NCBI RefSeq assembly: GCF_000214035.2
Contig: NZ_AFHG01000053.1
Span: 62,001-126,000, forward strand
Origin: Methyloversatilis universalis FAM5
GTDB taxonomy: Bacteria; Pseudomonadota; Gammaproteobacteria; Burkholderiales; Rhodocyclaceae
DNA length: 64,000 bases
Reading direction: 5' to 3'
The notes beneath the pieces were generated by a model. It saw only the letters and a list, made by a program, of their open reading frames with translations. It had not been told where the DNA came from and made no database searches. The translations under genes were made by a program, and so were the position numbers. This document shows, piece by piece, positions 48,018 to 57,429 of the stretch (its first letter is position 1; each line of letters starts with the position of its first letter).

Positions 48018-48665
48018 TCAGTAGAGCCGGTGACGGCGGATGTATTCGAGTACGGCGTCGGGCAGCAGGTAGCGGCCGCTTTCGCCCCGGGCCAGCCGGG
48101 CCCGGATGTCGGTGGCGGACACCGCCAGCGGCGTCATGTCGAAACGCACGATGGCGCCCGCCGGCGCGGTGCGCAAGTGCGCCGCGTCACGGCTGCGCGC
48201 CTGCAGTTCGGCGGCCAGCGCCGGCTGCAGTGCCGACGCATCGACCGCCTGCCCGGCGCGGGTGGCCAGCCCGATGTGGGTCAGGCCGAACAGCGCCCGC
48301 CAGCGGTGCCAGGTGTGCAGCCGGGCGAAGGCGTCCGCGCCCAGGATGAGCACCAGCGGCAGCTCGTCACCCAGTTCGGCGCGCAGCGCGGCCAGCGTAT
48401 CCACCGTGTAGCCCGGTGCGTGGGCCAGTGCCTCGCGGGCATCCACCTCGAACGCCGGATTGCCAGCCACCGCGGCCTGCACCATGGCCAGGCGATGTTC
48501 CGGCGCGGTGCGCAGCGCATCGCGATGCCAGGGCAGGCCGGCCGGCAGCCAGCGCACGCGCGCCAGGCCCAGCGCCTCGCGCGCCTCTTCCGCCAGCCTC
48601 AGGTGAGCGACATGCACCGGGTCGAAGGTGCCGCCGAACACACCGAGCGGCGCCCGGTCACTCAT
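48018..48665 (-). CDS. nadD: Nicotinate-nucleotide adenylyltransferase
   Basis: Adenylates nicotinate mononucleotide in NAD synthesis. It is 215 residues long with PLGVFGGTFDPVHVAHLRLA (GxFDPxHxxH nucleotidyl-transferase motif) near the N-terminus, LILGADAFARLHTWHRW, and the C-terminal VSATDIRARLARGESGRYLL (ISSTxIR-type). The start at 48665 lies inside the end of the upstream membrane-protein gene (8-nt overlap), implying translational coupling. Confidence 0.96.
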   Translation of the reverse strand: MSDRAPLGVFGGTFDPVHVAHLRLAEEAREALGLARVRWLPAGLPWHRDALRTAPEHRLAMVQAAVAGNPAFEVDAREALAHAPGYTVDTLAALRAELGDELPLVLILGADAFARLHTWHRWRALFGLTHIGLATRAGQAVDASALQPALAAELQARSRDAAHLRTAPAGAIVRFDMTPLAVSATDIRARLARGESGRYLLPDAVLEYIRRHRLY

Positions 48666-49452
48666 CGGCCGGCCCGGGTGCGTCCGCTGCCGGCGGCGCG
48701 GCATCGGGCGCCGCCTGTGCGAATACCTGGCGGAAACTCACGTACAGGCTGGCGGCCATGGTTGGCACCAGCACGAACAGCAGCGCCATGCGCAGCACGA
48801 AACGCAGGATGCCGGACACGCCGTCGGAATCCAGCGCCTGCACCAGCAGCATGGGCAGGCCCACGCCCAGCAGCGCCGCGCCGGCGAAATACACGACAAA
48901 GGGCACGATGTTGCGCAGCACGCCGACCGCGCCGAAGAACAGCGCCTTGCCGAGCGGCAGGTCCGCGGTGGCGATCAGGTAAGGCGGAAACCACATGATC
49001 AGGATGAGCGGCAGCACCAGCGGCAGCAGCTGCATCAGCGTGCGCATGAACAGCGCTTCGTCGCCTTCGGCGATGGCGGCGTCCGCGCCCGGAAACAGCA
49101 GGGTATGGATGAGCACCACCAGCAGCGAACCGCCGAGGTGGACGAAACCCAGCTGCACCAGCGTGCGCGCGTTCGGCGCCAGCCCCTGCTTGAGCGCCTC
49201 GGCGCTGACCTCGCGCCGTTCGTCGAGCAGGCGGGAGCCATTGAACACGATGACCGACATCAGCGGCAGGCAGATCGCGACCAGCACCGGGCCGAGCAGC
49301 GGCACCACGTTCAGGAACACCATCACCAGCAGATAGCTCAGCGTGAGCGCGGTCATCAGCGGCGGATTGCGGCGGAACAGCGCAAAACCGCCGGCGATCC
49401 ATGACCAGCCGGCCAGCGCCGGCAGCGCGCGTGCCTGCAGGCTCAGCGCCAT
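48658..49452 (-). CDS. BPSS1780-family membrane protein
   Basis: 264-residue inner-membrane protein with about six hydrophobic segments and a Pro/Ala-rich acidic tail. Sequence features such as GWSWIAGGFALFRRNPPLMT and IVFNGSRLLDERREVSAEAL correspond to the BPSS1780 family of Betaproteobacteria, whose function is unknown. It overlaps thrB by 10 nt upstream and nadD by 8 nt downstream, so it is embedded in a coupled operon. Confidence 0.85.
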   Translation of the reverse strand: MALSLQARALPALAGWSWIAGGFALFRRNPPLMTALTLSYLLVMVFLNVVPLLGPVLVAICLPLMSVIVFNGSRLLDERREVSAEALKQGLAPNARTLVQLGFVHLGGSLLVVLIHTLLFPGADAAIAEGDEALFMRTLMQLLPLVLPLILIMWFPPYLIATADLPLGKALFFGAVGVLRNIVPFVVYFAGAALLGVGLPMLLVQALDSDGVSGILRFVLRMALLFVLVPTMAASLYVSFRQVFAQAAPDAAPPAADAPGPADE

Positions 49453-50399
49453 GGCAGCGTGTCACCGGCGCGGATGCGCGCGCGCAGCACGTCGCGGAAA
49501 CGGGCCGGATCGTGCTTGTGCACCATGGCGCCGTCGCGCGGCATGTGGAAATCGTACAGCCGCGACATCCAGAAACGCAGCGCGGCGCCGCGCATCATGG
49601 CCGGCCAGGCGCGGTGCTCGGCGTCGGACAGCGGGCGTTCGGCATGATAGGCGCGCAGCATGGCATCCGCCTTCGCCGGGTCCAGTTCGCCGGCGGCGTC
49701 CGAACACCAGTCGTTCAGCGTGACCGCCAGATCGAACAGCAGGTAGTCGTCACCGGCGAAGTAGAAGTCGATCACGCCGCCCACGCGTTCGCCGTCCATC
49801 AGCACGTTGTCGCGGAACAGGTCGGCATGCACCACGCCGTGCGGCAGCTCGCGGCACAGGCCGTCGTCGCGCGCGGCGCGCTGGAAGGCGATTTCGGATT
49901 CGAGCAGCGCGCGCTCGTCGGCCGGCAGGAAATCGAGCAGTCGCGGCGCGGTGTCCACCCACCAGGCGTAGCCGCGCGGATTGTCGAAGCGGCGGTTGTA
50001 GCTCTGGCCGGCCACGTGCATGGTGGCCAGCATGTTGCCGATGGCGGCGCAGTGCGCCGGGCCCGGCTCCATCTGCGAGCGGCCGGCCAGACGGGTAGCC
50101 AGCATGGCCGGCTTGCCGTGGATCGTGCCGAGATATTCGTTGTCGCGGTCGGCGATCGGCGCCGGGCAGGGAATGCCGTGGCGCGCCAGATGCGCCATCA
50201 GGTGCACGTAGAACGGCAGTTCGGTGCGCGTGAGCTTCTCGAACACGGTGAGCACGTAGCGGCCGTGCGAGGTGTCGACGAAGTAATTGGTGTTTTCGAT
50301 GCCGGCCGGAATTCCCTCCAGCGACACCAGATGGCCGATGGAGTAATTCTTCAGCCAGTCGCGCAGCTCGTCTGCGGTGACGGTGGTGAAGACGGACAC
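49443..50399 (-). CDS. thrB: Homoserine kinase (APH-fold type)
   Basis: Phosphorylates homoserine in threonine synthesis. It has 318 residues and the aminoglycoside-phosphotransferase fold used by Beta- and many Gammaproteobacteria rather than the GHMP type. Seen: YSIGHLVSLEGIPAGIENTN, YVLTVFEKL (ATP Lys), LPHGVVHADLFRDNVLMDG (catalytic HxDxxxxN) and GGVIDFYFAGDDYLLFDLAV (metal Asp). The start is GTG at 50399, since no ATG fits. It is followed by the overlapping BPSS1780-family gene. Confidence 0.94.
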   Translation of the reverse strand: MSVFTTVTADELRDWLKNYSIGHLVSLEGIPAGIENTNYFVDTSHGRYVLTVFEKLTRTELPFYVHLMAHLARHGIPCPAPIADRDNEYLGTIHGKPAMLATRLAGRSQMEPGPAHCAAIGNMLATMHVAGQSYNRRFDNPRGYAWWVDTAPRLLDFLPADERALLESEIAFQRAARDDGLCRELPHGVVHADLFRDNVLMDGERVGGVIDFYFAGDDYLLFDLAVTLNDWCSDAAGELDPAKADAMLRAYHAERPLSDAEHRAWPAMMRGAALRFWMSRLYDFHMPRDGAMVHKHDPARFRDVLRARIRAGDTLPWR

Positions 50400-50443
50400 G
50401 AGTCAGGACGGAAAGTTGGGCAGGCGCCGGCGGCGCCCGCGGG

Positions 50444-50800
50444 TCAGTCGAAGGAGAAGATCACCCACTTCGGCACGCGCAGGCCGGAGTCGAGATCGTC
50501 ATAGCGCGTCATCGCGCCGGAGCCGGTCTCGTCCATCAGGTAGTAGGGCACGCCATGGCTGGGCGTCACCTTGATCATGTAGAGCTTGCCATTGACCCGG
50601 TGCTCTTCAACGGTTTCGCCATTGCGCTGCAGGATGGTCACCTGCGGCTCGACCGCGACACCGCCTTCCAGCGGCTCGGGCGGCGGCGGCGGTTCCGGAA
50701 TCGGCTGCAGATTGGACGGGCGGTTGGCCTGCGCGAATGCGACCGGCACGGCGGCGGCCAGCGAAACGGCGATCAGGGCGGCAGAAAGAAGCGGTCGCAT
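50444..50800 (-). CDS. DUF2782 exported protein
   Basis: 118-residue periplasmic protein: signal peptide (PLLSAALIAVSLAAAVPVAFA), Pro-rich stretch PIPEPPPPPEP, then the DUF2782 core QVTILQRNGETVEEHRVNGK and LYMIKVTPSHGVPYYLMDE. Function is unknown; it is typically found between polA and thrB in Betaproteobacteria, as here. AAGGA precedes the ATG at 50800. Confidence 0.9.
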   Translation of the reverse strand: MRPLLSAALIAVSLAAAVPVAFAQANRPSNLQPIPEPPPPPEPLEGGVAVEPQVTILQRNGETVEEHRVNGKLYMIKVTPSHGVPYYLMDETGSGAMTRYDDLDSGLRVPKWVIFSFD

Positions 50801-50920
50801 CGAAAATCCTTCGTAATTCCCGCAGTTTAACAGAGGCACCCCACCCTTCCGTCCGGACGGGGGCGTATGCAACAGCCGCCGGACGGGTGTTCACGCGCGC
50901 TGGAACGCGTCCGGGCGCTG

Positions 50921-51649
50921 CTAAAGGTTCAGCATGGCCTCATGCTCCTCAGGCAACGGCATGAAGCTGCGGTTCTCGTAATGCCGGAAGATGGCGTCCA
51001 CGATCTGGGCCGGGTCGTCGATGATCTGCACCAGATCCATGTCGGCCGGCGAAATCATGCCTTCGTTCACCAGCGTGTTCCGGAACCAGTCGATCAGGCC
51101 GGCCCAGAACGGCGAATGCACCAGGATGACCGGAATCGAGCGGCTCTTGCGGGTCTGGATCAGCGTCAGCGCTTCCATCAGCTCGTCCACGGTGCCGAAA
51201 CCGCCGGGCATCACCACATAGGCAGCGGCGAAGCGCACGAACATGTACTTGCGGGCGAAGAAGTGCTCGAAGGAATGCGAAATGTCCTGATAGACGTTCG
51301 CGTGCTGTTCCATCGGCAGCTGGATGTTGAGGCCCACGCTGGGCGATTTGCCGTGGAAGGCGCCCTTGTTGGCCGCTTCCATGATGCCGGGGCCGCCGCC
51401 GGAAATGACCGAGAAGCCGGCGTCCGACAGCTGGCGGGCGATGCGCTCGGTCAGGTCGTAGTAGGGATGGTCGGGCGGCGTGCGGGCGCTGCCGAAAATG
51501 CTCACCGCCGGCCGGATCTGCTGCAGCCGCTCGGTCGCTTCGACGAATTCGGCCATGATGCCGAAGATGCGCCAGGCTTCACGCGCGCTGCTGGTGCGTG
51601 CGGCTTCACCCGGGTCGATCATGCCCGGCAGTTTGTCTTTCGCGCTCAT
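50921..51649 (-). CDS. LOG-family protein (possible nucleotide-5'-phosphate nucleosidase)
   Basis: 242-residue cytoplasmic protein of the TIGR00730/LOG family. Rossmann-like motifs are VISGGGPGIMEAANKGAF (nucleotide-binding) and VMPGGFGTVDELMEALTLIQ, the PGGxGTxxE catalytic motif. Family members are cytokinin-activating phosphoribohydrolases or nucleotide nucleosidases (PpnN-like); the bacterial substrate is usually a purine or pyrimidine nucleotide. The start MSAKDKLPG at 51649 leaves a 125-nt divergent gap to polA. Confidence 0.92.
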   Translation of the reverse strand: MSAKDKLPGMIDPGEAARTSSAREAWRIFGIMAEFVEATERLQQIRPAVSIFGSARTPPDHPYYDLTERIARQLSDAGFSVISGGGPGIMEAANKGAFHGKSPSVGLNIQLPMEQHANVYQDISHSFEHFFARKYMFVRFAAAYVVMPGGFGTVDELMEALTLIQTRKSRSIPVILVHSPFWAGLIDWFRNTLVNEGMISPADMDLVQIIDDPAQIVDAIFRHYENRSFMPLPEEHEAMLNL

Positions 51650-51774
51650 GGAAATGGGGTCCGATGAAGGGTGTCCGGTCAGGGCGCCGGGCACGGGGAC
51701 GCGGATTGTGCTCCGGTGGCCGGCGCTCCGGCGATAATCGCGGGCTGACCGAATGTCCTGATGCGGAACCCGCC

Positions 51775-54501
51775 ATGCCCACGCTGCTGCTTGTCGATGG
51801 ATCGTCCTACCTGTACCGCGCCTTCCACGCGCTGCCCGACCTGCGCAATGCACAGGGCGAGCCCACCGGCGCGCTGCGCGGCGTCATCAACATGCTAAGG
51901 CGGCTGGCAGCCGACTACAAGGCGGAATACCGCGCGGTCGTGTTCGATGCCAAGGGCAAGACCTTCCGCGAGGACTGGTACCCGGATTACAAGGGCCACC
52001 GGCCGCCGATGCCGGAAGATCTCGCGGCGCAGATCGCGCCCATCCACGAGGCAGTGCGCGCGCTCGGCTGGCCACTGCTGATGGTCGAGGGCGTGGAGGC
52101 GGATGACGTGATCGGCACGCTGGCCGCGCACGCGACCGAACGCGGCATCGACTGCGTCATTTCGACCGGCGACAAGGACCTCGCCCAGCTGGTGAACAGG
52201 CATGTGACGCTGGTGAACACGATGAGCGAGGAAAAGCTGGACGAAGCCGGCGTGCTGGCCAAGTTCGGCGTGCCGCCGTCGGCCATCGTCGATTACCTCG
52301 CGCTGATCGGCGACAGCGTGGACAACGTGCCGGGCGTGGACAAGTGCGGCCCGAAGACCGCGGTGAAGTGGCTGCAGCAGTACGGCGGCACACTGGATGC
52401 GGTCATCGCGCACGCGGCCGACATCGGCGGCAAGGTGGGCGAGAACCTGCGCGCCCACCTCGACTTCCTGCCGATGGCGCGCAGACTGCTGACCGTCAAA
52501 TGCGATGTCGAACTGCCGCAGCCGCTGGAATCGCTGACCTCGGACGGCGAGAACGCCGAGGCGCTGCGCCCGATCTACGAGCGCTACGGCTTCCGCGGCC
52601 TGCTCGACGATCTGGCCAAGGGCGGACGCAAGACGGTGAATGCCCCGGCGCCAGCCGACGACGTCGCGCCCTCGACCGCGCCAGAGGGCAGCCACCGCGC
52701 CGACTACGAAACCCTGCTCGACCGCGCCGCCTTCGAGCGCTGGCTGGCGAAGCTGATGGCCGCCGAGGTGGTGTCGCTGGACACCGAAACCACCGGCCTC
52801 GATCCGATGGAAGCGCGGCTGGTGGGCATGAGCTTCGCGCTGGCAGAGGGCGAAGCCGCCTATCTGCCGCTGGGCCATGTCTATCCGGACGCGCCGGCCC
52901 AGCTGCCGCTGGACGAGGTGCTGGCCGCGCTCCGGCCCTGGCTGGAATCGCCAACCCACGGCAAGCTGGGCCAGAACCTGAAGTACGACCGTCACGTGTT
53001 CGCCAATCACGGCATCCGGCTGGCCGGCGTGGTCGATGACACGCTGCTCGAAAGCTATGTGCTGGAAGCCGACCGCAATCACAACCTCGACACCCTGGTC
53101 ACCCGCCACCTCGGCCTGAAGGTGATCAGCTACGACGAGGTGACCGGCAAAGGCGCCGCACGCATCGGCTTCGAACAGGTGCCGCTGGAGCGCGCCGCCG
53201 CCTACGCCGCCGAGGACGCCGACGTGACGCTGCGCGTGCACCGGGTGCTGGCACCGCGCATCGCCGCCGACCGCAAGCTCGCCTACATCTATCGCGACAT
53301 CGAACTGCCGGTGTCCGACATCCTGTTCGAAATGGAACGCAACGGCGTGCTGCTCGACGTCGGCTCGCTGGCCGCCCAGAGCAACGAACTGGGCCAGAAG
53401 ATGCTCGATCTGGAACGGCGCGCGCACGAAGCGGCGAAACAGCCTTTCAACATCAATTCACCGAAACAACTCGCGGAAATCCTGTTCGAGCGCGAAAAGC
53501 TGCCGGTAATCAAGAAAACGCCGTCCGGCACGCCGTCGACCGACGAGGAAGTGCTGTCGCAGCTGGCGCTGGACTATCCGCTGCCGGCCCTCATCCTCGA
53601 ATACCGCAGTCTGGCCAAGCTGAAGGGCACCTATACCGACAAGCTGCCTCGCATGGTGCGTGCCGACACCGGGCGGGTGCACACCAGCTTCGGTCAGGCG
53701 GTGGCGGTGACCGGCCGGCTGTCCTCGGTCGATCCCAATCTGCAGAACATTCCGGTGCGCACCGCGGAAGGCCGGCGCATCCGCTCCGCCTTCATCGCCC
53801 CGCCAGGCCATGTGCTGGTGAGCGCCGACTATTCGCAGATCGAACTGCGCATCATGGCCCACCTGTCGCAGGACGCCCGCCTGCTGCAGGCCTTCGCCGA
53901 CGGCGAGGACATCCACCGAGCGACCGCCGCCGAGGTGTTCGGCGTGGCGCCGGCCGAGGTGAGCAGCGAACAGCGCCGCTACGCCAAGGTGATCAATTTC
54001 GGCCTGATCTACGGCATGAGCGCGCACGGTCTGGCGAAGAACCTGGACATCGAGCGCAGTGCCGCGCAGAGCTGGATAGACCGCTACTTCGCGCAGTACC
54101 CGGGCGTCGCCCGCTATATGGACGAAACCCGCGCGCTGGCGCGCGAGCAGGGCTATGTCGAAACCGTGTTCGGGCGCCGGCTGCAGCTGCCGGACATCCG
54201 CGCCCAGCAGGTAGGCCGCCGCCAGGGCGCCGAGCGCGCGGCAATCAATGCGCCGATGCAGGGCACCGCGGCCGACCTGATCAAGCTGGCGATGATCGCG
54301 GTGTCCGGCTGGCTGAAGGCGGAAAAGCTGGCGACCCGCCTCATCCTGCAGGTCCACGACGAACTGGTGCTGGAAGTGCCGGACGCCGAACTCGACCTCG
54401 TCCGCGAGCGGGTACCGGCGCTGATGGAAGGCGTGGCGCAGCTGTCGGTGCCGCTGAAGGTCGAGGCCGGCGTCGGTCGCAACTGGGACGAAGCGCACTG
54501 A
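51775..54501 (+). CDS. polA: DNA polymerase I
   Basis: 908-residue repair and Okazaki-fragment polymerase. 5'-nuclease domain at 1-290 (LLLVDGSSYLYRAFHALPD, ISTGDKDLAQLVN). The 3'-5' exonuclease domain (about 320-510) retains SLDTETTGLDPMEARLVGMS with the metal DxE, so proofreading is expected. The polymerase domain has DYSQIELRIMAHLS (motif A), RRYAKVINFGLIYGMSAHGL (motif B) and QVHDELVLEVP (motif C). The ATG at 51775 is chosen from the conserved MPTLLLVDGSSYL start. GATAAT at 51733-51738 may be its -10. Confidence 0.98.
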   Translation: MPTLLLVDGSSYLYRAFHALPDLRNAQGEPTGALRGVINMLRRLAADYKAEYRAVVFDAKGKTFREDWYPDYKGHRPPMPEDLAAQIAPIHEAVRALGWPLLMVEGVEADDVIGTLAAHATERGIDCVISTGDKDLAQLVNRHVTLVNTMSEEKLDEAGVLAKFGVPPSAIVDYLALIGDSVDNVPGVDKCGPKTAVKWLQQYGGTLDAVIAHAADIGGKVGENLRAHLDFLPMARRLLTVKCDVELPQPLESLTSDGENAEALRPIYERYGFRGLLDDLAKGGRKTVNAPAPADDVAPSTAPEGSHRADYETLLDRAAFERWLAKLMAAEVVSLDTETTGLDPMEARLVGMSFALAEGEAAYLPLGHVYPDAPAQLPLDEVLAALRPWLESPTHGKLGQNLKYDRHVFANHGIRLAGVVDDTLLESYVLEADRNHNLDTLVTRHLGLKVISYDEVTGKGAARIGFEQVPLERAAAYAAEDADVTLRVHRVLAPRIAADRKLAYIYRDIELPVSDILFEMERNGVLLDVGSLAAQSNELGQKMLDLERRAHEAAKQPFNINSPKQLAEILFEREKLPVIKKTPSGTPSTDEEVLSQLALDYPLPALILEYRSLAKLKGTYTDKLPRMVRADTGRVHTSFGQAVAVTGRLSSVDPNLQNIPVRTAEGRRIRSAFIAPPGHVLVSADYSQIELRIMAHLSQDARLLQAFADGEDIHRATAAEVFGVAPAEVSSEQRRYAKVINFGLIYGMSAHGLAKNLDIERSAAQSWIDRYFAQYPGVARYMDETRALAREQGYVETVFGRRLQLPDIRAQQVGRRQGAERAAINAPMQGTAADLIKLAMIAVSGWLKAEKLATRLILQVHDELVLEVPDAELDLVRERVPALMEGVAQLSVPLKVEAGVGRNWDEAH

Positions 54502-54679
54502 AAGCACGGCGCTGACGGCGCATCGGGCGGCGGAACACGAGGTCGGGATGGCACGGCCGTCAGACCGTTCACGCGACGGACGCGACAGGGGCTTGATCCT
54601 TGCGCACCGCAGTGCACAATGCGCAGCTTTGTGCCCGCACCGGCCGTGCGGTGCAGCCCGCTAGCGCGACCCGCACTCC

Positions 54680-55783
54680 GTGACCACCTATACACCCACC
54701 GCCAACAGTCCGGCCCTCGGCACGGTACACCTTCCGCAGGCCAGCCCCCGCGCACGCGCGGCTGGCGGTCGGCTGACGGTGTTCGACGCGCTGAAGGCCT
54801 TCGCATCCCAGCTCATCGTGCTGCATCACCTGGTCGCCTACGGGCCGCTGTCCGAAGCGCTGCGGCTGCGCTTCCCGCACCTGGTCGATTGGCTCTACTA
54901 CGATGGCCGGCTCGCGGTGCAGGTGTTCTTCGTGATCGGCGGCTTTCTCGCCGCGCGGGCGCTGGCGCCGTCACTGCAGGCGCGCCCGCTGTCGCTGTCG
55001 TCGGCGCTGTGGAAGCGTTATCGCCGGCTGGCCCTGCCCTGTACCGCCGCGGTGCTGGTGAGCATTGTGTGCGCGGCGATCGCACGCGCCCTGATCGCCG
55101 ACCCCAGCCTGCCGGCCGCGCCGCATTTCAGCCAGCTGCTGGCCCACCTGCTGCTGATGCACGACGTGGTCGGCGTCGAAGCGCTGTCGGCCGGCGTCTG
55201 GTATGTGGCCATCGACTTCCAGCTGTACGCGATGATGGCCGCGACCGTGTGGCTGACCCGGCTGGCGCGCCCGCCGCGACGCACCCGCGTGCTGGCGCTG
55301 CTCACATCGGGCCTCGCGCTGCTGTCGCTGTTCGCGATCAACCGCAACCCGGACCTGGATTTCATCGCTCCTTATTTCTTCGGCGTGTACGCGCTCGGCG
55401 CGGCGGCCTGCTGGCTCAGCCGGCGCGACCGCTCGCCGCTGTGGGGCCTGGCCATCGCGCTGGCGGTGCTGCTGGCACTGCAGATCGAGCACCGCGAACG
55501 GGTGGCGGTGGCCGCCTGTGTCGCGGCTTCGCTGTGGGTCGGCCTGCGCAGCGGCGCCTTCGATCGCTGGCCCGAGCTGCGTCCGCTGGCCTTCCTCGGC
55601 CGCATTTCGTTCTCGGTCTTCCTGATCCACTACCCGGTGGCCATGCTGGTCAACGCGGTGGTGAGCCACATCTGGGGCGCCACCCCGGCCACCGCAATCG
55701 CCGGCCTGCTGTTCGCCTGGGCAGCCAGCATCGTCGCCGGCGCGGTATTTCACCGTCAGGTCGAACAGCGGTTTTCGGCCTGA
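54680..55783 (+). CDS. Acyltransferase 3 family membrane protein
   Basis: 367-residue integral membrane acyltransferase (OafA/NodX-like) with about ten hydrophobic segments. The N-terminal RLTVFDALKAFASQLIVLHH has the conserved His pair region. VQVFFVIGGFLAARAL, then GVWYVAIDFQLYAMMA and FLGRISFSVFLIHYPVAML are family-typical. It probably acylates a surface polysaccharide or glycan at the periplasmic side; the target is unknown. The start is GTG at 54680. It is the first gene of the rightward surface/glycosylation region. Confidence 0.87.
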   Translation: MTTYTPTANSPALGTVHLPQASPRARAAGGRLTVFDALKAFASQLIVLHHLVAYGPLSEALRLRFPHLVDWLYYDGRLAVQVFFVIGGFLAARALAPSLQARPLSLSSALWKRYRRLALPCTAAVLVSIVCAAIARALIADPSLPAAPHFSQLLAHLLLMHDVVGVEALSAGVWYVAIDFQLYAMMAATVWLTRLARPPRRTRVLALLTSGLALLSLFAINRNPDLDFIAPYFFGVYALGAAACWLSRRDRSPLWGLAIALAVLLALQIEHRERVAVAACVAASLWVGLRSGAFDRWPELRPLAFLGRISFSVFLIHYPVAMLVNAVVSHIWGATPATAIAGLLFAWAASIVAGAVFHRQVEQRFSA

Positions 55784-55995
55784 TCTCCGGACGTAGCTCC
55801 GTACGCTGCGCGCGGCGCGTTCGCGGGAATGACGGGTACAGACTGTTGTATTCAGATCCGTTATGCGCCGTACAACGCGCAAAACAGGAAAGCGGGCGCT
55901 ATTCCCCGCCTGTGCGGACACCGGCTTCTGATAGATTTTCGTTCCTGCACGAACACTGCGCATTCACACCCGAGGAACACCAATTGAGGCGATCG

Positions 55996-57366
55996 ATGGA
56001 CTTCCGCATATCCCGCCTGGCACCGGTCGCCGTCGTGGCCCTGACTGCAGGCACCGCCGCTTTCGCCCAGACGCCCGCCGTGACCGATCTCGACCGGCAG
56101 GTCAATGAGGCGTTTCAGCAGGTGCTCCGGAACCCCGGCAATGCCGACGCCGGACTGAACTACGCCCGCCTGCTCGTGCAGGACGGCAATTACGAAGGCG
56201 GCATCGCCGCCATGGAGCGCCTGCTGCTCGACCCGGCCGCTCACCCGGCAGTGCGCCTGGAACTGGCGGTGCTGTATTACCGTCTCGGCTCCTATGCCAT
56301 GGCGGAAAGCCAGCTCACCCAGGCGCTCGACAATCCAGCGCTGACCGGCGCCTATCGCACCCAGGCCGAAGCGCTGCTGCGTGACACCCGCGAACGCAAC
56401 CGCATTTCCCAGCTGGATGGCTCGGTCATGATCGGCCTGCGCGTGCAGAGCAACCCTTCCGCGCGTTCCGACCGCGATGTCGTACTGGCCAGCGGTCTGC
56501 CGCTGGCCGTGCCGGGACCACTCAGGCCCCGGTCGGATACCGACGTGCAGGCGACGCTGCGTCTGGACCATCGTTACGACCTCGGCACCCAGAACGAGGC
56601 GGCCATCGTCAGCTCGCTGGTGGCGCAGGTCGTGAAGTACAGCTCGTCGTCCGGCTCGCAGCTGAGCCTCAACCAGACCGACCCGTACAACTACGCGCTG
56701 GCCGAGCTCACCAGCGGCATCCGCTTCAAGCCCTCGGCCATCGGTGCGCCCGGCCTCACGCTGCGCCCGCACCTGATTCTGGGCGGCATCCAGTCCCAAG
56801 GTCACAGGCTGCTGGATACCTATGGTGCGGGCGTCGATGTCGGCTACGTCATCGACGAGCGCACGCGCATCGATGCCGGCTACGAGTACCGCCAGTTCGA
56901 CTACGCCACCCGCGTCGACGTGCCGAACGCCAGCCTGCTCGGCGGCCCGGACAATCTGTTCCGCGTCCGGCTGAGCCGCGAACTCAGCCCGGGGTCGGCA
57001 CTCAGCGGCGAACTGCGCAGCCGCTTCCATCGCACCGACCGCGATTTCTACGACTACGACGCCTACGAGGCGCGTGTCACCTACGCGTTCAGCTATGCCA
57101 ATCCGTTCGCCAGCGACGGTGGATTCTGGACAACCTCGATCTGGGGCGGTGCGCTGCAGCGGCACTACCAGGCCGCCGACCCGGCGGTGGACCCGTCGAA
57201 GCGGCGGCGCGACACCGAATGGCGGCTGGGCGTGGGCAATACCTTTGCGCTCACGACCGCCTGGTCGGTGCTGGTTCAGCTCGAACGCATCGAAACCGAC
57301 GCCAATCTGCCCAATTACCGCAACAAGAATTCGTCGCTGTTCGGCGCAGTGAACTACCGCTTCTGA
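55996..57366 (+). CDS. TPR plus outer-membrane beta-barrel protein (Slam-like)
   Basis: 456-residue exported protein. Signal peptide (ISRLAPVAVVALTAGTAAFA) is followed by a TPR-like helical region (about 30-140: NADAGLNYARLLVQDGNYEG, VRLELAVLYYRLGSYAMAES). A C-terminal barrel of alternating hydrophobic/aromatic strands (about 145-456) ends in NYRF, as outer-membrane proteins do. The layout resembles surface-lipoprotein assembly modifiers (Slam, DUF560), but this is by architecture rather than diagnostic motif. GAGG lies about 9 nt before the ATG at 55996. A FecR-domain gene follows after 63 nt, and a role in exporting or displaying a surface protein is inferred. Confidence 0.8.
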   Translation: MDFRISRLAPVAVVALTAGTAAFAQTPAVTDLDRQVNEAFQQVLRNPGNADAGLNYARLLVQDGNYEGGIAAMERLLLDPAAHPAVRLELAVLYYRLGSYAMAESQLTQALDNPALTGAYRTQAEALLRDTRERNRISQLDGSVMIGLRVQSNPSARSDRDVVLASGLPLAVPGPLRPRSDTDVQATLRLDHRYDLGTQNEAAIVSSLVAQVVKYSSSSGSQLSLNQTDPYNYALAELTSGIRFKPSAIGAPGLTLRPHLILGGIQSQGHRLLDTYGAGVDVGYVIDERTRIDAGYEYRQFDYATRVDVPNASLLGGPDNLFRVRLSRELSPGSALSGELRSRFHRTDRDFYDYDAYEARVTYAFSYANPFASDGGFWTTSIWGGALQRHYQAADPAVDPSKRRRDTEWRLGVGNTFALTTAWSVLVQLERIETDANLPNYRNKNSSLFGAVNYRF

Positions 57367-57429
57367 GCGCGCGCGCGGAATGATCACGGCCCTGACAACG
57401 CATAGAACCGATATCACGAGGAACCTGCA

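Noticed and set aside
54619..55995. Upstream in-frame extension of the TPR/beta-barrel gene through the acyltransferase.
   Set aside because: The extension overlaps a supported acyltransferase gene in another frame. The ATG at 55996 has a ribosome site and begins a signal peptide.
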